A DNA stretch of 64,000 nt from NCBI GenBank assembly GCA_019636445.1, contig JAHBXO010000012.1:1-64000 (forward strand). Direction: 5' to 3'. The stretch is from Gemmataceae bacterium (GTDB lineage: Bacteria; Planctomycetota; Planctomycetia; Gemmatales; Gemmataceae). Below the pieces are notes generated by a model. That model searched no databases. It saw only the letters and a program-made list of their open reading frames with translations, and had not been told where the DNA came from. Below are positions 36,094 through 45,649 of this stretch, piece by piece. Each line of letters begins with the position of its first letter. The first letter of the stretch is position 1. The position numbers and the translations under genes were made by a program.

Positions 36094-38655
36094 TTACTTC
36101 GCTTCGCCCGAGGCGACCGGTTCCGGTTCGGTTGGTGCCGGTGTTGCCGACGACTCGATGACGAGTTTCTTCTCGCCCTCGACCTCGCCGAGAGTCACGC
36201 GGATCGTGTCCTTGCCTTCGAACTCGCCCCGAAGCAGCGATTCGGACATCGCGTCTTCCAGGTACTGCTCGACGGCCCGACGGAGCGGCCGTGCGCCGAA
36301 TTCGGTGCTGCTTCCCTTTTCGATCAGGAAATCCTTGGCCTCTTCGTTGACGGTGAGCGTGTAGCCCTTCTCCTTGAGCCGCTTCGCCACCTTCGCCAGT
36401 TCCATGTCCACGATCTGCTTGAGATTCGTGGTGTTCAGCTTGCGGAAGACGATGATATCGTCGAGACGGTTCAGGAATTCCGGGCGGAACTCCTTCTCCA
36501 TCCGGGCGACTAGCTTCTTCTTCATTTCGGCGTAGCTGACGTTGTCGTCCTGCTTGCGGCCCTTGAGGAGCGTCGCGGTCATGTCGTCGGCCGACACGAT
36601 CGTCTCGGCGCCGACGTTGGTGGTCATGATGAGGATCGAATTCTTGAAGTCGATCGTCCGGCCGACGCTGTCCGTGAGGCGGCCATCCTCCATGATCTGG
36701 AGCAAAGCGTTCCAGACGTCCGGGTGGGCCTTCTCGATTTCGTCGAGCAGAACGACGCTGTACGGCTTGCGGCGGATCTTCTCGGTGAGCTGACCGCCCT
36801 CCTCGAAGCCGACGTAGCCCGGGGGCGCGCCCCACAACCGGCTGACGTTGTGCTTCTCCTGGTATTCGCTCATGTCGAGCGAGATCAGGGCCGTCTCGTC
36901 GCCGAACATGAATTTGGCGAGCGACTTCGCGAGCAGCGTCTTCCCGACGCCGGTCGGGCCGGCGAAGATGAACGTGCCGATCGGGCGCTTCGGGTCCTTG
37001 AGGCCGACGCGGCTCTTGCGGATGGCGCGGGCGATGGCGTGGATCGCCTCGTCCTGGCTGACGACCGCGCCGTGCAGTTCGTCCTCCATCTTGAGCAGGC
37101 GCTTGGATTCGTCCTCGCCGACCTTCTTGAGCGGTACGCCGGTCATCTTGGAAACAACTTCCGCAATGACTTCCTCATCGACCACGCCATCGGCTTCCTT
37201 GGCCTTGTCGCGCCAGTCCTTGGTGATGCTCTCCTTCTTCTTCTTGAGCTTGTCGGCCTGGTCGCGAAGGCTGGCGGCCTTTTCGAAGTCCTGCTCGGCG
37301 ACGGCGGACTCCTTTTCCTGATTGAGCTTCTCGATCTGCTCGTCGATCTCCTTCAGGTCCGGCGGCCGCGTCATGGACTTGAGGCGGATGCGGGCGCCGG
37401 CCTCGTCGATGACGTCGATCGCCTTGTCCGGCAAGCAGCGGCCGGAGATGTAGCGGTCAGAGTACTCGACAGCAGCCTTCAATGCGCCGTCGGTGATCTG
37501 CACGCGGTGGTGCGCCTCGTAGCGGTCGCGCAGGCCCTTGAGAATCTCCACCGCTTCCACGTTGGACGGTGGATTGACGATGATGTCCTGGAATCGCCGC
37601 GCGAGTGCCTGGTCCTTCTCGATGTACTTGCGGAACTCATCGAGCGTCGTGGCGCCTATGCACTGGATCTCGCCGCGGGCGAGCGCCGGCTTGAGAACGT
37701 TGCTGGCGTCGATGGCACCTTCCGCTCCACCCGCACCGACAAGCGTGTGCAACTCGTCGATGAACAGGATAGTGTTCTTCGCGCGGCGGACTTCGTTCAT
37801 CACGGCCTTGATGCGCTCCTCGAACTGGCCGCGGTACTTGGTGCCGGCGACCATCATGGCGAGGTCGAGGACGACGAGCCGGCGATCGCGGAGGAGGTCC
37901 GGGATGTTGCCGTCGACGATCATTTGCGCGAGGCCTTCAACGATGGCGGTCTTGCCGACGCCGGCTTCGCCGAGCAGCACCGGATTGTTCTTCGTGCGCC
38001 GGCTCAAAATCTGAATGACGCGTTCGATCTCGTTGGCGCGGCCGATGACGGGATCGAGTTTGTTCTGGCGCGCCAGTTCGGTGAGGTCGCGGCCGAAGCT
38101 GTCGAGCGCGGGCGTCTTGCTCTTGTTCTTGCCACCAGATTGCCGTTCGCCGGAGCCGCCGCCGCGTTCCCGTTCGCCCGTTCCGCCGCCCGACTCGTTT
38201 TCATTCGGCATGTTGTGCCCCAGTAAGTTGAGAACCTCTTCGCGGACATCCTCGAGCTTCAGACCGAGATTCATGAGCACCTGCGCCGCGACGCCTTCCT
38301 GTTCGCGGAGCAGGCCGAGCAGCAAGTGTTCGGTCCCGACGTAGTTGTGGTTGAGGTTCCGAGCTTCCTCGATGGAGTACTCGATAACCTTTTTGGCGCG
38401 GGGCGTGTGCGGCAGACGGCCGAGCGTCGCGGAGTCGCCGCCGGGGCCATGTTGCACGATCCGCTCGACTTCCAACCGAATCTTACGCAGGTCAATGTCG
38501 AGATTTTTGAGGACGTTCGCGGCGACGCCGGAACCTTCCTTGACGAGGCCGAGCAGCACATGTTCCGTGCCGATGTACTCGTGGTTGAACCGTTGCGCTT
38601 CCTGGTTGGCGAGTTGCATCACCTTCCGTGCGCGGTCGGTAAAGCGTTCAAACAT
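36094..38655 (-). CDS. clpC: ClpC AAA+ unfoldase
   Basis: ClpC unfolds proteins and feeds them to ClpP, and also disaggregates proteins. This 853-residue protein has the complete architecture: a double Clp N-domain (1-145), a Gly/Ser/Arg/Glu-rich linker (150-180), AAA1 with Walker A GEAGVGKT (229-236), the UVR motif in the middle domain ([18 protein letters not shown], about 440-460), AAA2 with GPTGVGKT and the Walker [12 protein letters not shown], and an unstructured Pro/Glu tail. The long Gly-rich linker after the N-domain is unusual. A strong Shine-Dalgarno (GAGGAGGA) sits 8 nt before the ATG. No ctsR, mcsA or mcsB is adjacent, and no clpP is seen. Confidence 0.97.
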   Translation of the reverse strand: MFERFTDRARKVMQLANQEAQRFNHEYIGTEHVLLGLVKEGSGVAANVLKNLDIDLRKIRLEVERIVQHGPGGDSATLGRLPHTPRAKKVIEYSIEEARNLNHNYVGTEHLLLGLLREQEGVAAQVLMNLGLKLEDVREEVLNLLGHNMPNENESGGGTGERERGGGSGERQSGGKNKSKTPALDSFGRDLTELARQNKLDPVIGRANEIERVIQILSRRTKNNPVLLGEAGVGKTAIVEGLAQMIVDGNIPDLLRDRRLVVLDLAMMVAGTKYRGQFEERIKAVMNEVRRAKNTILFIDELHTLVGAGGAEGAIDASNVLKPALARGEIQCIGATTLDEFRKYIEKDQALARRFQDIIVNPPSNVEAVEILKGLRDRYEAHHRVQITDGALKAAVEYSDRYISGRCLPDKAIDVIDEAGARIRLKSMTRPPDLKEIDEQIEKLNQEKESAVAEQDFEKAASLRDQADKLKKKKESITKDWRDKAKEADGVVDEEVIAEVVSKMTGVPLKKVGEDESKRLLKMEDELHGAVVSQDEAIHAIARAIRKSRVGLKDPKRPIGTFIFAGPTGVGKTLLAKSLAKFMFGDETALISLDMSEYQEKHNVSRLWGAPPGYVGFEEGGQLTEKIRRKPYSVVLLDEIEKAHPDVWNALLQIMEDGRLTDSVGRTIDFKNSILIMTTNVGAETIVSADDMTATLLKGRKQDDNVSYAEMKKKLVARMEKEFRPEFLNRLDDIIVFRKLNTTNLKQIVDMELAKVAKRLKEKGYTLTVNEEAKDFLIEKGSSTEFGARPLRRAVEQYLEDAMSESLLRGEFEGKDTIRVTLGEVEGEKKLVIESSATPAPTEPEPVASGEAK

Positions 38656-38976
38656 CGTGAACGGTCCTCCTCGAGTTTTCGGACAGTCGTTGTGCCATCA
38701 TATGCAGGAATGGTGCCGCGAACCAACCCCGATTGCGCGGTGCGATTCGAGAGAGCGACCGGGAAGAAACCGTCGTACCGTGCAAAGGCATTCGCGAACT
38801 GAATGAGATCGGCGTCCATGCCGCGATGTTACGAAAAATGAAATAATAAGATCATGTCATGACAACATTTTGAGGAATTCAATCAAACAGCCTCGCTTTT
38901 TTCTTGACAACCTTTCCCAAGTTAACGAGATTGACGCCAGTTCGACTCGTCTCCCCGCAAATCAGGAAGAATCACC
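38656..38976. other. Divergent intergenic region between clpC and a propeller gene
   Basis: About 320 bp separate two divergent genes. The half nearest the propeller gene (38820-38930) is clearly richer in A+T than the rest of the window and contains a TTGACA at 38904-38909 and a small palindrome TCATGTCATGA. A matching -10 box is not clear. It should hold both promoters. A 66-codon open frame in the other half has no supporting features. Confidence 0.4.
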
Positions 38977-41799
38977 GTGTCGCGCACCGCCCGTACCGCG
39001 AACCGATTCCGCCCCCGCATGGAAGCCTTGGAGGCCCGTGACGTGCCGGCCGTCATCACGGAAGTGGCTTTGAGTGGGGCGTTACCAACCCCGCAGGGCA
39101 TCGTCGATGGCCCCGGCGGCGTCTGGTACACCGACCCCGGCGCGAACAAGATCGGTCGGATCGCACCCGGCGGTCTCGTGACCGAGTTCTCACTGGCAAC
39201 CGCACTGTCCGATCCGCGCGGCATCGCAGTCGGCACGGACGGCGCACTCTGGTTTACGCTATTCGGCATCGATGCGATCGGCCGACTCGACCCCGCAACG
39301 AACGCCATCACGACGTTCGCGCTCCCTACGGGCACGGCTCCGCTGGAAATCGCCGCGGGTTCCGATGGTCGGCTTTGGTTCACCGCGGCCGGTACCGAGC
39401 AGATCGGCGCGATCACCACGGCCGGTGTCGTCTCATTCGTCGTCACACTCACCCCCGGTGACACGCCCTTCGGCATCACGGCCGGCCCCGATGGCCGTCT
39501 CTGGTTCACCCAGCTCGGTTCCAACGAAGTCGGCGCGATCACAACGGCCGGCGTCCTTTCGGAGTTCTCCACTGGGACAATCACCGCGCCGGGCGCGGCG
39601 ATCACCACCGGTCCGGACGGAAACATCTGGTTCGGCTCTTCCGACGCCGGGAACCTCGGCCGATTCACCACGGCCGGCGTGCTGACGGAATTCGCCGGGA
39701 TCGGTAGCGGCGATACCAACTTCGGCGACATCGTCAGCGGACCGGATGCCGCTCTATGGTTCACGGAAAGCACGGGCAATCGCATCTCCCGCGTGGATAC
39801 TACGGGCGCGATTACCGACACCTTCGACACGACGGCTGGCGGCATGCCGACGGGAATCGTCTCCGCCGCCGACGGCAACCTGTACTTCACCGAACCGGGT
39901 GCCGCGGCCGTCACGCAGATCACGACAGGTGGCGTCCAAACGACGACGCAACTGGTCGCTTCCAGCGGCCCCACGGAACTGACGACGACCTCGGATGGTA
40001 CCGTCTGGTTCAGCCAGTCGGACGCGAACAAGATCGGTCGGCTCTCGACCTCAAACGTCCTGATCGAATACTCGCTACCGAACGCGTTGTCGGATCCGCG
40101 CGGGATCACTGCCGGGCCCGATGGCAATATCTGGTTCGCCGAATTCGGCGGCGACCGGATTGGTCGGATCACGCCCGCGGGAATCCTCACGGAATTCGAA
40201 GTGACGGGGGCCGGCCCGCGCGACATCGTCACGGGTCCGGACGGGGCGCTCTGGTTCACCCAAACGGCGGCGGATCGAATCGGTCGGATCGACACGAGCG
40301 GCACCGTGACCGAGTTCGACGTGCCCGGCGCGGGGAGCGCACCGTTCGAGATCGTGCTCGGTTCGGATAACCGGCTCTGGTTCACGCAAAGTGGTTCGAA
40401 CGAAATCGGAGCGATCACGGCCGCGGGGGTGGTGAGCGAGTTTGCCGTTCCGGGCACGGATAGCGTGCCGCTGGGCATAACGCTCGGGGCGGACGGGGCG
40501 GTCTGGTTCACCCAGTTCGCGAGCAGCCAGATCGGCCGCATCGATACGGCGGGGATCATTTCCGAATTCTCCACCGTTGCGGCCAACGGCGGACCGACGA
40601 GCATCGCATCGGCCATCGACGGGCGGCTGTGGTTCACGCAGGCGAATGTGAACGCTCTCGGCCAGATCAGCGTCGGCGGCGTGGCGTCGGAAACGTCGGA
40701 CGGGCTGACCGACAGTGCCGGACTCGCCGGCATCGCGACGACGCCAAACGGATCATTGGTCGCCGCCGAGACGACCGCGAATCAGATCGCCCGCATCTTC
40801 GTGGGGAATCCGTTCAACGCCGCATCCATCATTGCCGCCGGCACGGACCGCGGCGCGCTCAACCGCGTTCGCGTTTTCAACGGCGACGGGGCCGAGCTTT
40901 ATAGTGTCATTCCGTTCGATCCCAACTTCCAGGGCGGCGTTCGCACGGCGACCGCCGACGTGAACGGCGACGGCATCGCGGACATCATCGCCGGCACCGG
41001 GCCGGGCATCGTCACTCGCGTGGTCGTCATCGACGGCGATACGCAGGAAATCCTCTTCGACTTCATGCCGTTCGAGCCGTCCTTCACCGGTGGCGTGTAC
41101 GTATCGGCCGGCGATCTGAGCGGCGACGGCATCGGCGACATCGCCGTTTCGCCCGACGAGGGCGGCGGCCCCCGTGTGGACATCTACGCCGGCGGAACGA
41201 GTCTGACCCGGATCGGCACGTTCTTCGGCATCGCCGATCCGAACTTCCGCGGCGGTGCCCGTACCGCCATCGGCGACGTCGACGGCGACGGCCGCGCCGA
41301 TCTGGCCGTCGCGGCCGGCTTTGGGGGCGGCCCTCGAGTAGCGGTCTTCAACGGTACAACGATCTCGAACGCGGACCCAACCCGGCTCTTCAACGACTTC
41401 TTCGCCTTCGAACAGACGCTACGAAACGGGGTGTTCATCGCACTCGGCGACCTCGATGGCGACGGGATGGCGGAAGTAATCGCCGGCGGCGGACCGGGCG
41501 GTGGACCGCGCGTCACCGCCTTCAATGGTGCCATGCTCGTGAGCACCGGCGGTGCCGCGATGATCCAAGTCGCCAACTTCTTCGCCGGCGATCCAAACCT
41601 CCGCGGCGGCATCCGACTGACGACCAAGAACCTCGATGGCGACGCCCTCGCCGACATCGTGACGGGGGGCGGCACCGGCGGCGGAAGCACCGTCACCGCG
41701 TACCTCGGCGTGCTTGTGGCCGCCAATCCGGGTGCCCCACCGCCGGAATTGTCCTTCGACGGATTCCCCGGCTTCACCGGCGGCGTCTTTGTCGGTTGA
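38977..41799 (+). CDS. Surface protein: beta-propeller plus FG-GAP-like repeats
   Basis: This 940-residue protein starts at a GTG with an AGGAAGA ribosome site 7 nt upstream. The N-terminus has RFRPRMEALEARDVPA, the kind of sorting-like signature found on planctomycete surface proteins instead of a classical signal peptide. Residues about 30-610 contain about 14 propeller motifs of the form WFTQxxxNxIGRI, related to virginiamycin B lyase (Vgb) and NHL repeats, which would fit two seven-bladed propellers. The C-terminal part (about 615-940) has six or seven FG-GAP-like repeats, such as DVNGDGIADIIAGTGPG with Ca-binding-type DxDGDG loops. It is unlikely to be a lyase; adhesion or cell-surface binding is more plausible. 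Confidence 0.88.
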   Translation: MSRTARTANRFRPRMEALEARDVPAVITEVALSGALPTPQGIVDGPGGVWYTDPGANKIGRIAPGGLVTEFSLATALSDPRGIAVGTDGALWFTLFGIDAIGRLDPATNAITTFALPTGTAPLEIAAGSDGRLWFTAAGTEQIGAITTAGVVSFVVTLTPGDTPFGITAGPDGRLWFTQLGSNEVGAITTAGVLSEFSTGTITAPGAAITTGPDGNIWFGSSDAGNLGRFTTAGVLTEFAGIGSGDTNFGDIVSGPDAALWFTESTGNRISRVDTTGAITDTFDTTAGGMPTGIVSAADGNLYFTEPGAAAVTQITTGGVQTTTQLVASSGPTELTTTSDGTVWFSQSDANKIGRLSTSNVLIEYSLPNALSDPRGITAGPDGNIWFAEFGGDRIGRITPAGILTEFEVTGAGPRDIVTGPDGALWFTQTAADRIGRIDTSGTVTEFDVPGAGSAPFEIVLGSDNRLWFTQSGSNEIGAITAAGVVSEFAVPGTDSVPLGITLGADGAVWFTQFASSQIGRIDTAGIISEFSTVAANGGPTSIASAIDGRLWFTQANVNALGQISVGGVASETSDGLTDSAGLAGIATTPNGSLVAAETTANQIARIFVGNPFNAASIIAAGTDRGALNRVRVFNGDGAELYSVIPFDPNFQGGVRTATADVNGDGIADIIAGTGPGIVTRVVVIDGDTQEILFDFMPFEPSFTGGVYVSAGDLSGDGIGDIAVSPDEGGGPRVDIYAGGTSLTRIGTFFGIADPNFRGGARTAIGDVDGDGRADLAVAAGFGGGPRVAVFNGTTISNADPTRLFNDFFAFEQTLRNGVFIALGDLDGDGMAEVIAGGGPGGGPRVTAFNGAMLVSTGGAAMIQVANFFAGDPNLRGGIRLTTKNLDGDALADIVTGGGTGGGSTVTAYLGVLVAANPGAPPPELSFDGFPGFTGGVFVG

Positions 41800-41842
41800 A
41801 CTGTCTCACAACCTTCGACTATCCACTCCAGGAGACGATGAA

Positions 41843-43060
41843 ATGCGATTCTTGAACTCGATCCGCCGGCGGCTCGGCTATGTCGCCGTCGGTGCCGTGG
41901 CGGCCCTTGGTGTCGCGGCCATTTCGCAGGACGGCACCGAGGCGGCCGACCACCGCGATGGCCCCATCTTCGCGAACACGCCCGCGAACGGCCGCGCGGA
42001 CATCAATGATATCTATCTCTTCCAGGCACCGGGCAACATCAACAACACGGTCATCATCTTCACCGTGTCGCCGTTCCCCGGCGGCGGCGGCGGCACGCCG
42101 GCGACGTTCGACCCGACGCTTGTCTACGACGTGAAGGTCGACAACACCGGCGACGCGGTCGAAGACATCACGTTCCGGTTCACGTTCGGCGCGCCGAACG
42201 GTCAGGGCGTGCAGGCTTTCACGATGCGCGGCCTGCCGTCGACGAAGTTCCCGCCGACCGGCATCCTCGCCACTGGCAATACCGGCGCGAACGTGAATGT
42301 CCGTGGCGGTGGCCTGGTCCGCGCGGCCGTGCAGGACGACCCGTTCTTCTTCGACGCCACCGGATTCGGCCAGTTCGTTGCCGCGGGCGCCGTGCCGTTC
42401 CCGCGACCGGTAGGAACGGCCGCGAACTTCTTCGGCCCCGACGGCAACACGCTTTCCATCTCGCTCGAACTGCCGACCGCGACGCTCCGCTCCGCTCCTA
42501 GCAATCCGAACATTGGCGTGTTCACGACGACGGTCCGCAACGGCGTACAACTCGATCGCACCGGCCGACCCGCCATCAACACGGCGCTCGTGCCACCCGT
42601 CCCGCGCAACAGCCTCGGCCGCGGCGACCGCCGCAACGCGTTCAACGCCGGCCTGCCCCGCAACGACCGCCGCGCGTTCCGCGCCGACCTGATCGCGACG
42701 CTCACGAACGTTTACGGTCGGCCGCTCAATGGTCCGTTCCCGACCAGCGCGAGCAGCCTTGCCGACTTCCTCCTGCCGGACATCCTCACGTTCAACACCA
42801 GCACCGCGTTCACGACCAACGCCGCCGACGCCAACGGGTTCCCGAACGGACGCCGGATGCGCGACGACGTGATCGACCTGGAACTGAATCTTCTCACCGG
42901 CGGTGGCATCACGACCGACAACGTGGCTGACGACAACGGCGACAAGATCACCGACGGAACGATGCGGGCCAACGGCACGTTCCGCCCCGTCGCGTTCCCG
43001 TACATCGGGGCCGCGAATCTGCCGCTCAACGGCGCCGGGAACTCCTTCCCGCGCCCGTAA
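41843..43060 (+). CDS. DUF4331 secreted protein
   Basis: This 405-residue protein starts at the ATG at 41843, preceded by GGAGACG 6 nt upstream. The N-terminus is a signal-like segment (RRRLGYVAVGAVAALGVAAI) followed directly by ADHRDGP, the usual DUF4331 opening, then NDIYLFQAPGN. The rest is beta-rich, with several Asn/Gly turns and the late motif DDVIDLELNLLTGG. The function of DUF4331 is unknown. It is 43 bp downstream of the propeller/FG-GAP gene and is probably co-transcribed with it. A strong terminator follows at 43080. Confidence 0.9.
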   Translation: MRFLNSIRRRLGYVAVGAVAALGVAAISQDGTEAADHRDGPIFANTPANGRADINDIYLFQAPGNINNTVIIFTVSPFPGGGGGTPATFDPTLVYDVKVDNTGDAVEDITFRFTFGAPNGQGVQAFTMRGLPSTKFPPTGILATGNTGANVNVRGGGLVRAAVQDDPFFFDATGFGQFVAAGAVPFPRPVGTAANFFGPDGNTLSISLELPTATLRSAPSNPNIGVFTTTVRNGVQLDRTGRPAINTALVPPVPRNSLGRGDRRNAFNAGLPRNDRRAFRADLIATLTNVYGRPLNGPFPTSASSLADFLLPDILTFNTSTAFTTNAADANGFPNGRRMRDDVIDLELNLLTGGGITTDNVADDNGDKITDGTMRANGTFRPVAFPYIGAANLPLNGAGNSFPRP

Positions 43061-43079
43061 CCCGTTGCATTCCACCCTC

Positions 43080-43109
43080 GGCCGGGACGGTTTCCGTCCC
43101 GGCCTTTTT
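43080..43109 (+). terminator. Rho-independent terminator after the DUF4331 gene
   Basis: A perfect 11-bp stem GGCCGGGACGG/CCGTCCCGGCC with a TTT loop is followed by TTTTT. It ends 5 nt before the ATG of the next gene, an unusually tight placement. Confidence 0.95.
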
Positions 43110-43114
43110 CGTCG

Positions 43115-44548
43115 ATGCCAACCACCATGAACCGCACCCGCGCCGCCGTCGCCTTCTCGCTCTTCGTCGCCGTCGGCATCGGATACCTGGCCCTCCGCCA
43201 GCGGTCCCGCCCCGTCGCGCCGCCCGGAGCCGCGGTGCCCGCAGTCCCGGCGATCGACCGGCCGATTCCCGTCCGCCCCGACACCGAACCTTACGAACCG
43301 TACAAGTTCCTCTACACCACCGAGCAATCCATCCAGGTCTTTCGCGAACGCTGCAAGCGCGACCCCGGCGACTACGCCAGCCGCACGACGCTCGGCGCGC
43401 TTTTCCTTCGGCTTGCTCGCGAGACCGGCGACGGTGCCAACGTCGATCGCGCAGCCGAGCAGTTCGACGACGCGCTGAAGCTCTTCGACAAATACGGCCC
43501 GGCGAAGGTCGGACGCATCCACGTGATGCACGCGAAGCACCGTTTCGCGGATGCGAAGGTGGCGGTCGAAGCGCTCTTGAAGGACGACCCGGACGATGCC
43601 GAATTGCGCGTGCTGCTCTTCGACGTGAACCTCGAATTGGGGAACTACGACGCGGTCGAACCGATCCTTGCCAAGCTCGAAAAGGACCTTACCAACCCCA
43701 TGCCACCGAGCCTCATGGCTAGGCGGGCGCGACTGCTGGAACTGCGCGGCGACCCCGAAGGCGCGATCTCGCTGTTGGGCCGCGCGCGCGAGGCGGATCG
43801 CGAGGCCGAAGCGATGCGGGTGTCGCTCGCGTGGTATTCGTCGCGGATCGCCGAAGTGGCGCTGTCGCAGGGGAAACTCGACGCCGCCCAGTCGGCGATC
43901 GAATCCGCCATCCGCGACAATCCCGGCTCGCCGGCGCAGAAGGTGATTCTCGCACGCGTTCGATTCGCGCAGGGGAAGCCGAAGGAGGCCGCCGCCATCC
44001 TCGACGAACTCGTGAAGGCGGACCGCGACATCGAAGCGTTCGTGGCGAAGGCGGGCACCGCGCCGGGAGAATTGAAGTCGCTGGCCAGCAGCCAGAACTC
44101 CGACACGTATCTTCTGCTCGGCGACGCCCTCTCCGTGGCCGGCGACCCGGCGAAGGCGAAGGACGCCTACGCGATGGCCGACCGCAAGATCGATCGTGAA
44201 ACGCCCGTCGCCGTGCGGGAACTCGTTTTGAACTACTGCGACCGGAACCACCGGCTGCCGTTCGCGCTGGATCTGGCGGCGAAGGAGGCGAAGACGCGGC
44301 GGGACGTGGAATCGTGCGACACGCTCGCTTGGGCGCTGTTCAAGAACGGCCGACTCTCCGAGGCGGACGCCGCCGCGAAGGACGCCTTGCGGCTTGGCAC
44401 GAAGGACGCCCTCTTCCACTACCACGCCGGCGCGATCGCCCACGCCCGCAAGGACGCGGCCCGCGCGAAGGAACACCTCGCGAACGCACTACGCATCCAT
44501 CCCCACTTCTCCGCCGCCGCCGAGGCGAAGCGACTCCTCGCCGAATAG
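43115..44548 (+). CDS. Membrane-anchored TPR protein
   Basis: This 477-residue protein has one N-terminal membrane segment (about 10-25) and then tetratricopeptide-like helical pairs over most of its length (for example DRAAEQFDDALKLFDKYGPAK and AKVAVEALLKDDPDDAELRVLL). No catalytic motif is seen. The start may be the ATG at 43115 or, four codons later, at 43127. The gene begins right behind a strong terminator, so its promoter must overlap the end of the DUF4331 gene, or it depends on readthrough. It is followed by asd, 74 bp downstream. It probably acts as a protein-interaction scaffold. Confidence 0.85.
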   Translation: MPTTMNRTRAAVAFSLFVAVGIGYLALRQRSRPVAPPGAAVPAVPAIDRPIPVRPDTEPYEPYKFLYTTEQSIQVFRERCKRDPGDYASRTTLGALFLRLARETGDGANVDRAAEQFDDALKLFDKYGPAKVGRIHVMHAKHRFADAKVAVEALLKDDPDDAELRVLLFDVNLELGNYDAVEPILAKLEKDLTNPMPPSLMARRARLLELRGDPEGAISLLGRAREADREAEAMRVSLAWYSSRIAEVALSQGKLDAAQSAIESAIRDNPGSPAQKVILARVRFAQGKPKEAAAILDELVKADRDIEAFVAKAGTAPGELKSLASSQNSDTYLLLGDALSVAGDPAKAKDAYAMADRKIDRETPVAVRELVLNYCDRNHRLPFALDLAAKEAKTRRDVESCDTLAWALFKNGRLSEADAAAKDALRLGTKDALFHYHAGAIAHARKDAARAKEHLANALRIHPHFSAAAEAKRLLAE

Positions 44549-44570
44549 ACGAACCCGGTTGCCGGCCCCA

Positions 44571-44616
44571 CCCTCCGTTCGGACAATACCCGTTGTCGAA
44601 CAATCCAACCGGAGGG
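44571..44616 (+). promoter_or_regulatory. Leader hairpin covering the asd ribosome site
   Basis: CCCTCCG (44571-44577) can pair with CGGAGGG (44610-44616), and an inner stem TTCGGACAA/TTGTCGAA closes within it. The 3' strand of the outer stem is the GGAGGG Shine-Dalgarno of asd, so folding would hide it. Regulation of this kind is inference; no known riboswitch consensus is recognised. Confidence 0.45.
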
Positions 44617-44622
44617 TTTTCC

Positions 44623-45639
44623 GTGGCCGTGAACGTGGCGGTGGTCGGTGCGACCGGGGCGGTGGGCGAACTGATCCGCAAGGTGCTCGTCGAGCGCGAT
44701 TTCCCGGTGAAAACGATCAAATTCCTGGCCTCAGCGAAGTCGGCCGGGAAGACCGTCGAGTTCGCGGGGAAATCGTACCCGGTCGAACCGATCTCCGCGA
44801 GCGCCTTCGCCGGCGTCCAGATCGTCCTCAGTTCCACGCCGTCGTCGATCAGCAAGGAATTCAGCCCAATCGCGGCGAAAGCCGGTGCCATCGTCGTCGA
44901 TAACTCGTCAGCCTGGCGGATGGACCCGGACTGTCCGCTCGTCGTGCCCGAAGTGAACGCGGAGCAGTTGCACCATGCTAAGAAGGGGATCGTCGCGAAC
45001 CCGAATTGCGTCGCTATCCCGCTGACGGTCGCGCTCAAGCCGCTGGCGACGTTGGGTAACCTCAAACGCGTCGTAGTGTGCACGTATCAGTCGTCGTCGG
45101 GCAAGGGTGCCACGGGGCTGACGGATTTCGGCCAACAGATGGCCGCGTTCGCCGCCGGCAAGCCGGTACCCGCCCCGACCGCGCACCGGGCACAACTCGT
45201 CGACAATGTCATCACCCTCGACTGGACGCTGGACCCGAACGGGTACACCGAAGAGGAGAACAAGGTCGTCAACGAGACACGCAAGATCCTCGGTTTGCCG
45301 GCGCTCGGCGTCAGCCCGACCTGCGTGCGGGTGCCGGTGCGGGTTTCGCATAGCGAGGCCGTGAACGTCGAATTCGATCGCCCCGTGACGGTCGCCGACG
45401 CGAAGGCGGCATTGGCGAAAGCCCCCGGCGTCGTGCTTCTGGACGAAACGAAGGGCGAGTTCCCCCAACCGGTCCACGCCGCCGGCAGCGATCACACCTT
45501 TGTGGGGCGCGTGCGGCAAGACCTTTCGAATCCGCATGCCCTCAACCTCTGGCTCGTCGCGGACAACCTTCGCAAGGGCGCGGCCAGCAATGCGGTGCAG
45601 TGCGCCCTCGAATTGGTGCGCCGCGGGATCGTGAAGTAG
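44623..45639 (+). CDS. asd: Aspartate-semialdehyde dehydrogenase
   Basis: Asd reduces L-aspartyl phosphate to aspartate semialdehyde with NADPH, feeding lysine/diaminopimelate, threonine and methionine synthesis. This 338-residue protein has the nucleotide-binding VGATGAVGE (residues 8-16), the strand SSTPSSISKEF, the catalytic Cys in NPNCVAIP and the active-site His in RVSHSEAVNVEF. Length and order are normal. The start is a GTG at 44623 with GGAGGG 6 nt upstream. It is followed 10 bp later by truA. The diaminopimelate branch matters for peptidoglycan, which fits the MurQ-type gene further on. Confidence 0.95.
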   Translation: MAVNVAVVGATGAVGELIRKVLVERDFPVKTIKFLASAKSAGKTVEFAGKSYPVEPISASAFAGVQIVLSSTPSSISKEFSPIAAKAGAIVVDNSSAWRMDPDCPLVVPEVNAEQLHHAKKGIVANPNCVAIPLTVALKPLATLGNLKRVVVCTYQSSSGKGATGLTDFGQQMAAFAAGKPVPAPTAHRAQLVDNVITLDWTLDPNGYTEEENKVVNETRKILGLPALGVSPTCVRVPVRVSHSEAVNVEFDRPVTVADAKAALAKAPGVVLLDETKGEFPQPVHAAGSDHTFVGRVRQDLSNPHALNLWLVADNLRKGAASNAVQCALELVRRGIVK

Positions 45640-45649
45640 CGGCGACGCC

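Noticed and set aside
38619..38819. 66-codon open frame upstream of clpC
   Set aside because: It overlaps the start and Shine-Dalgarno of clpC and has no recognisable motif.
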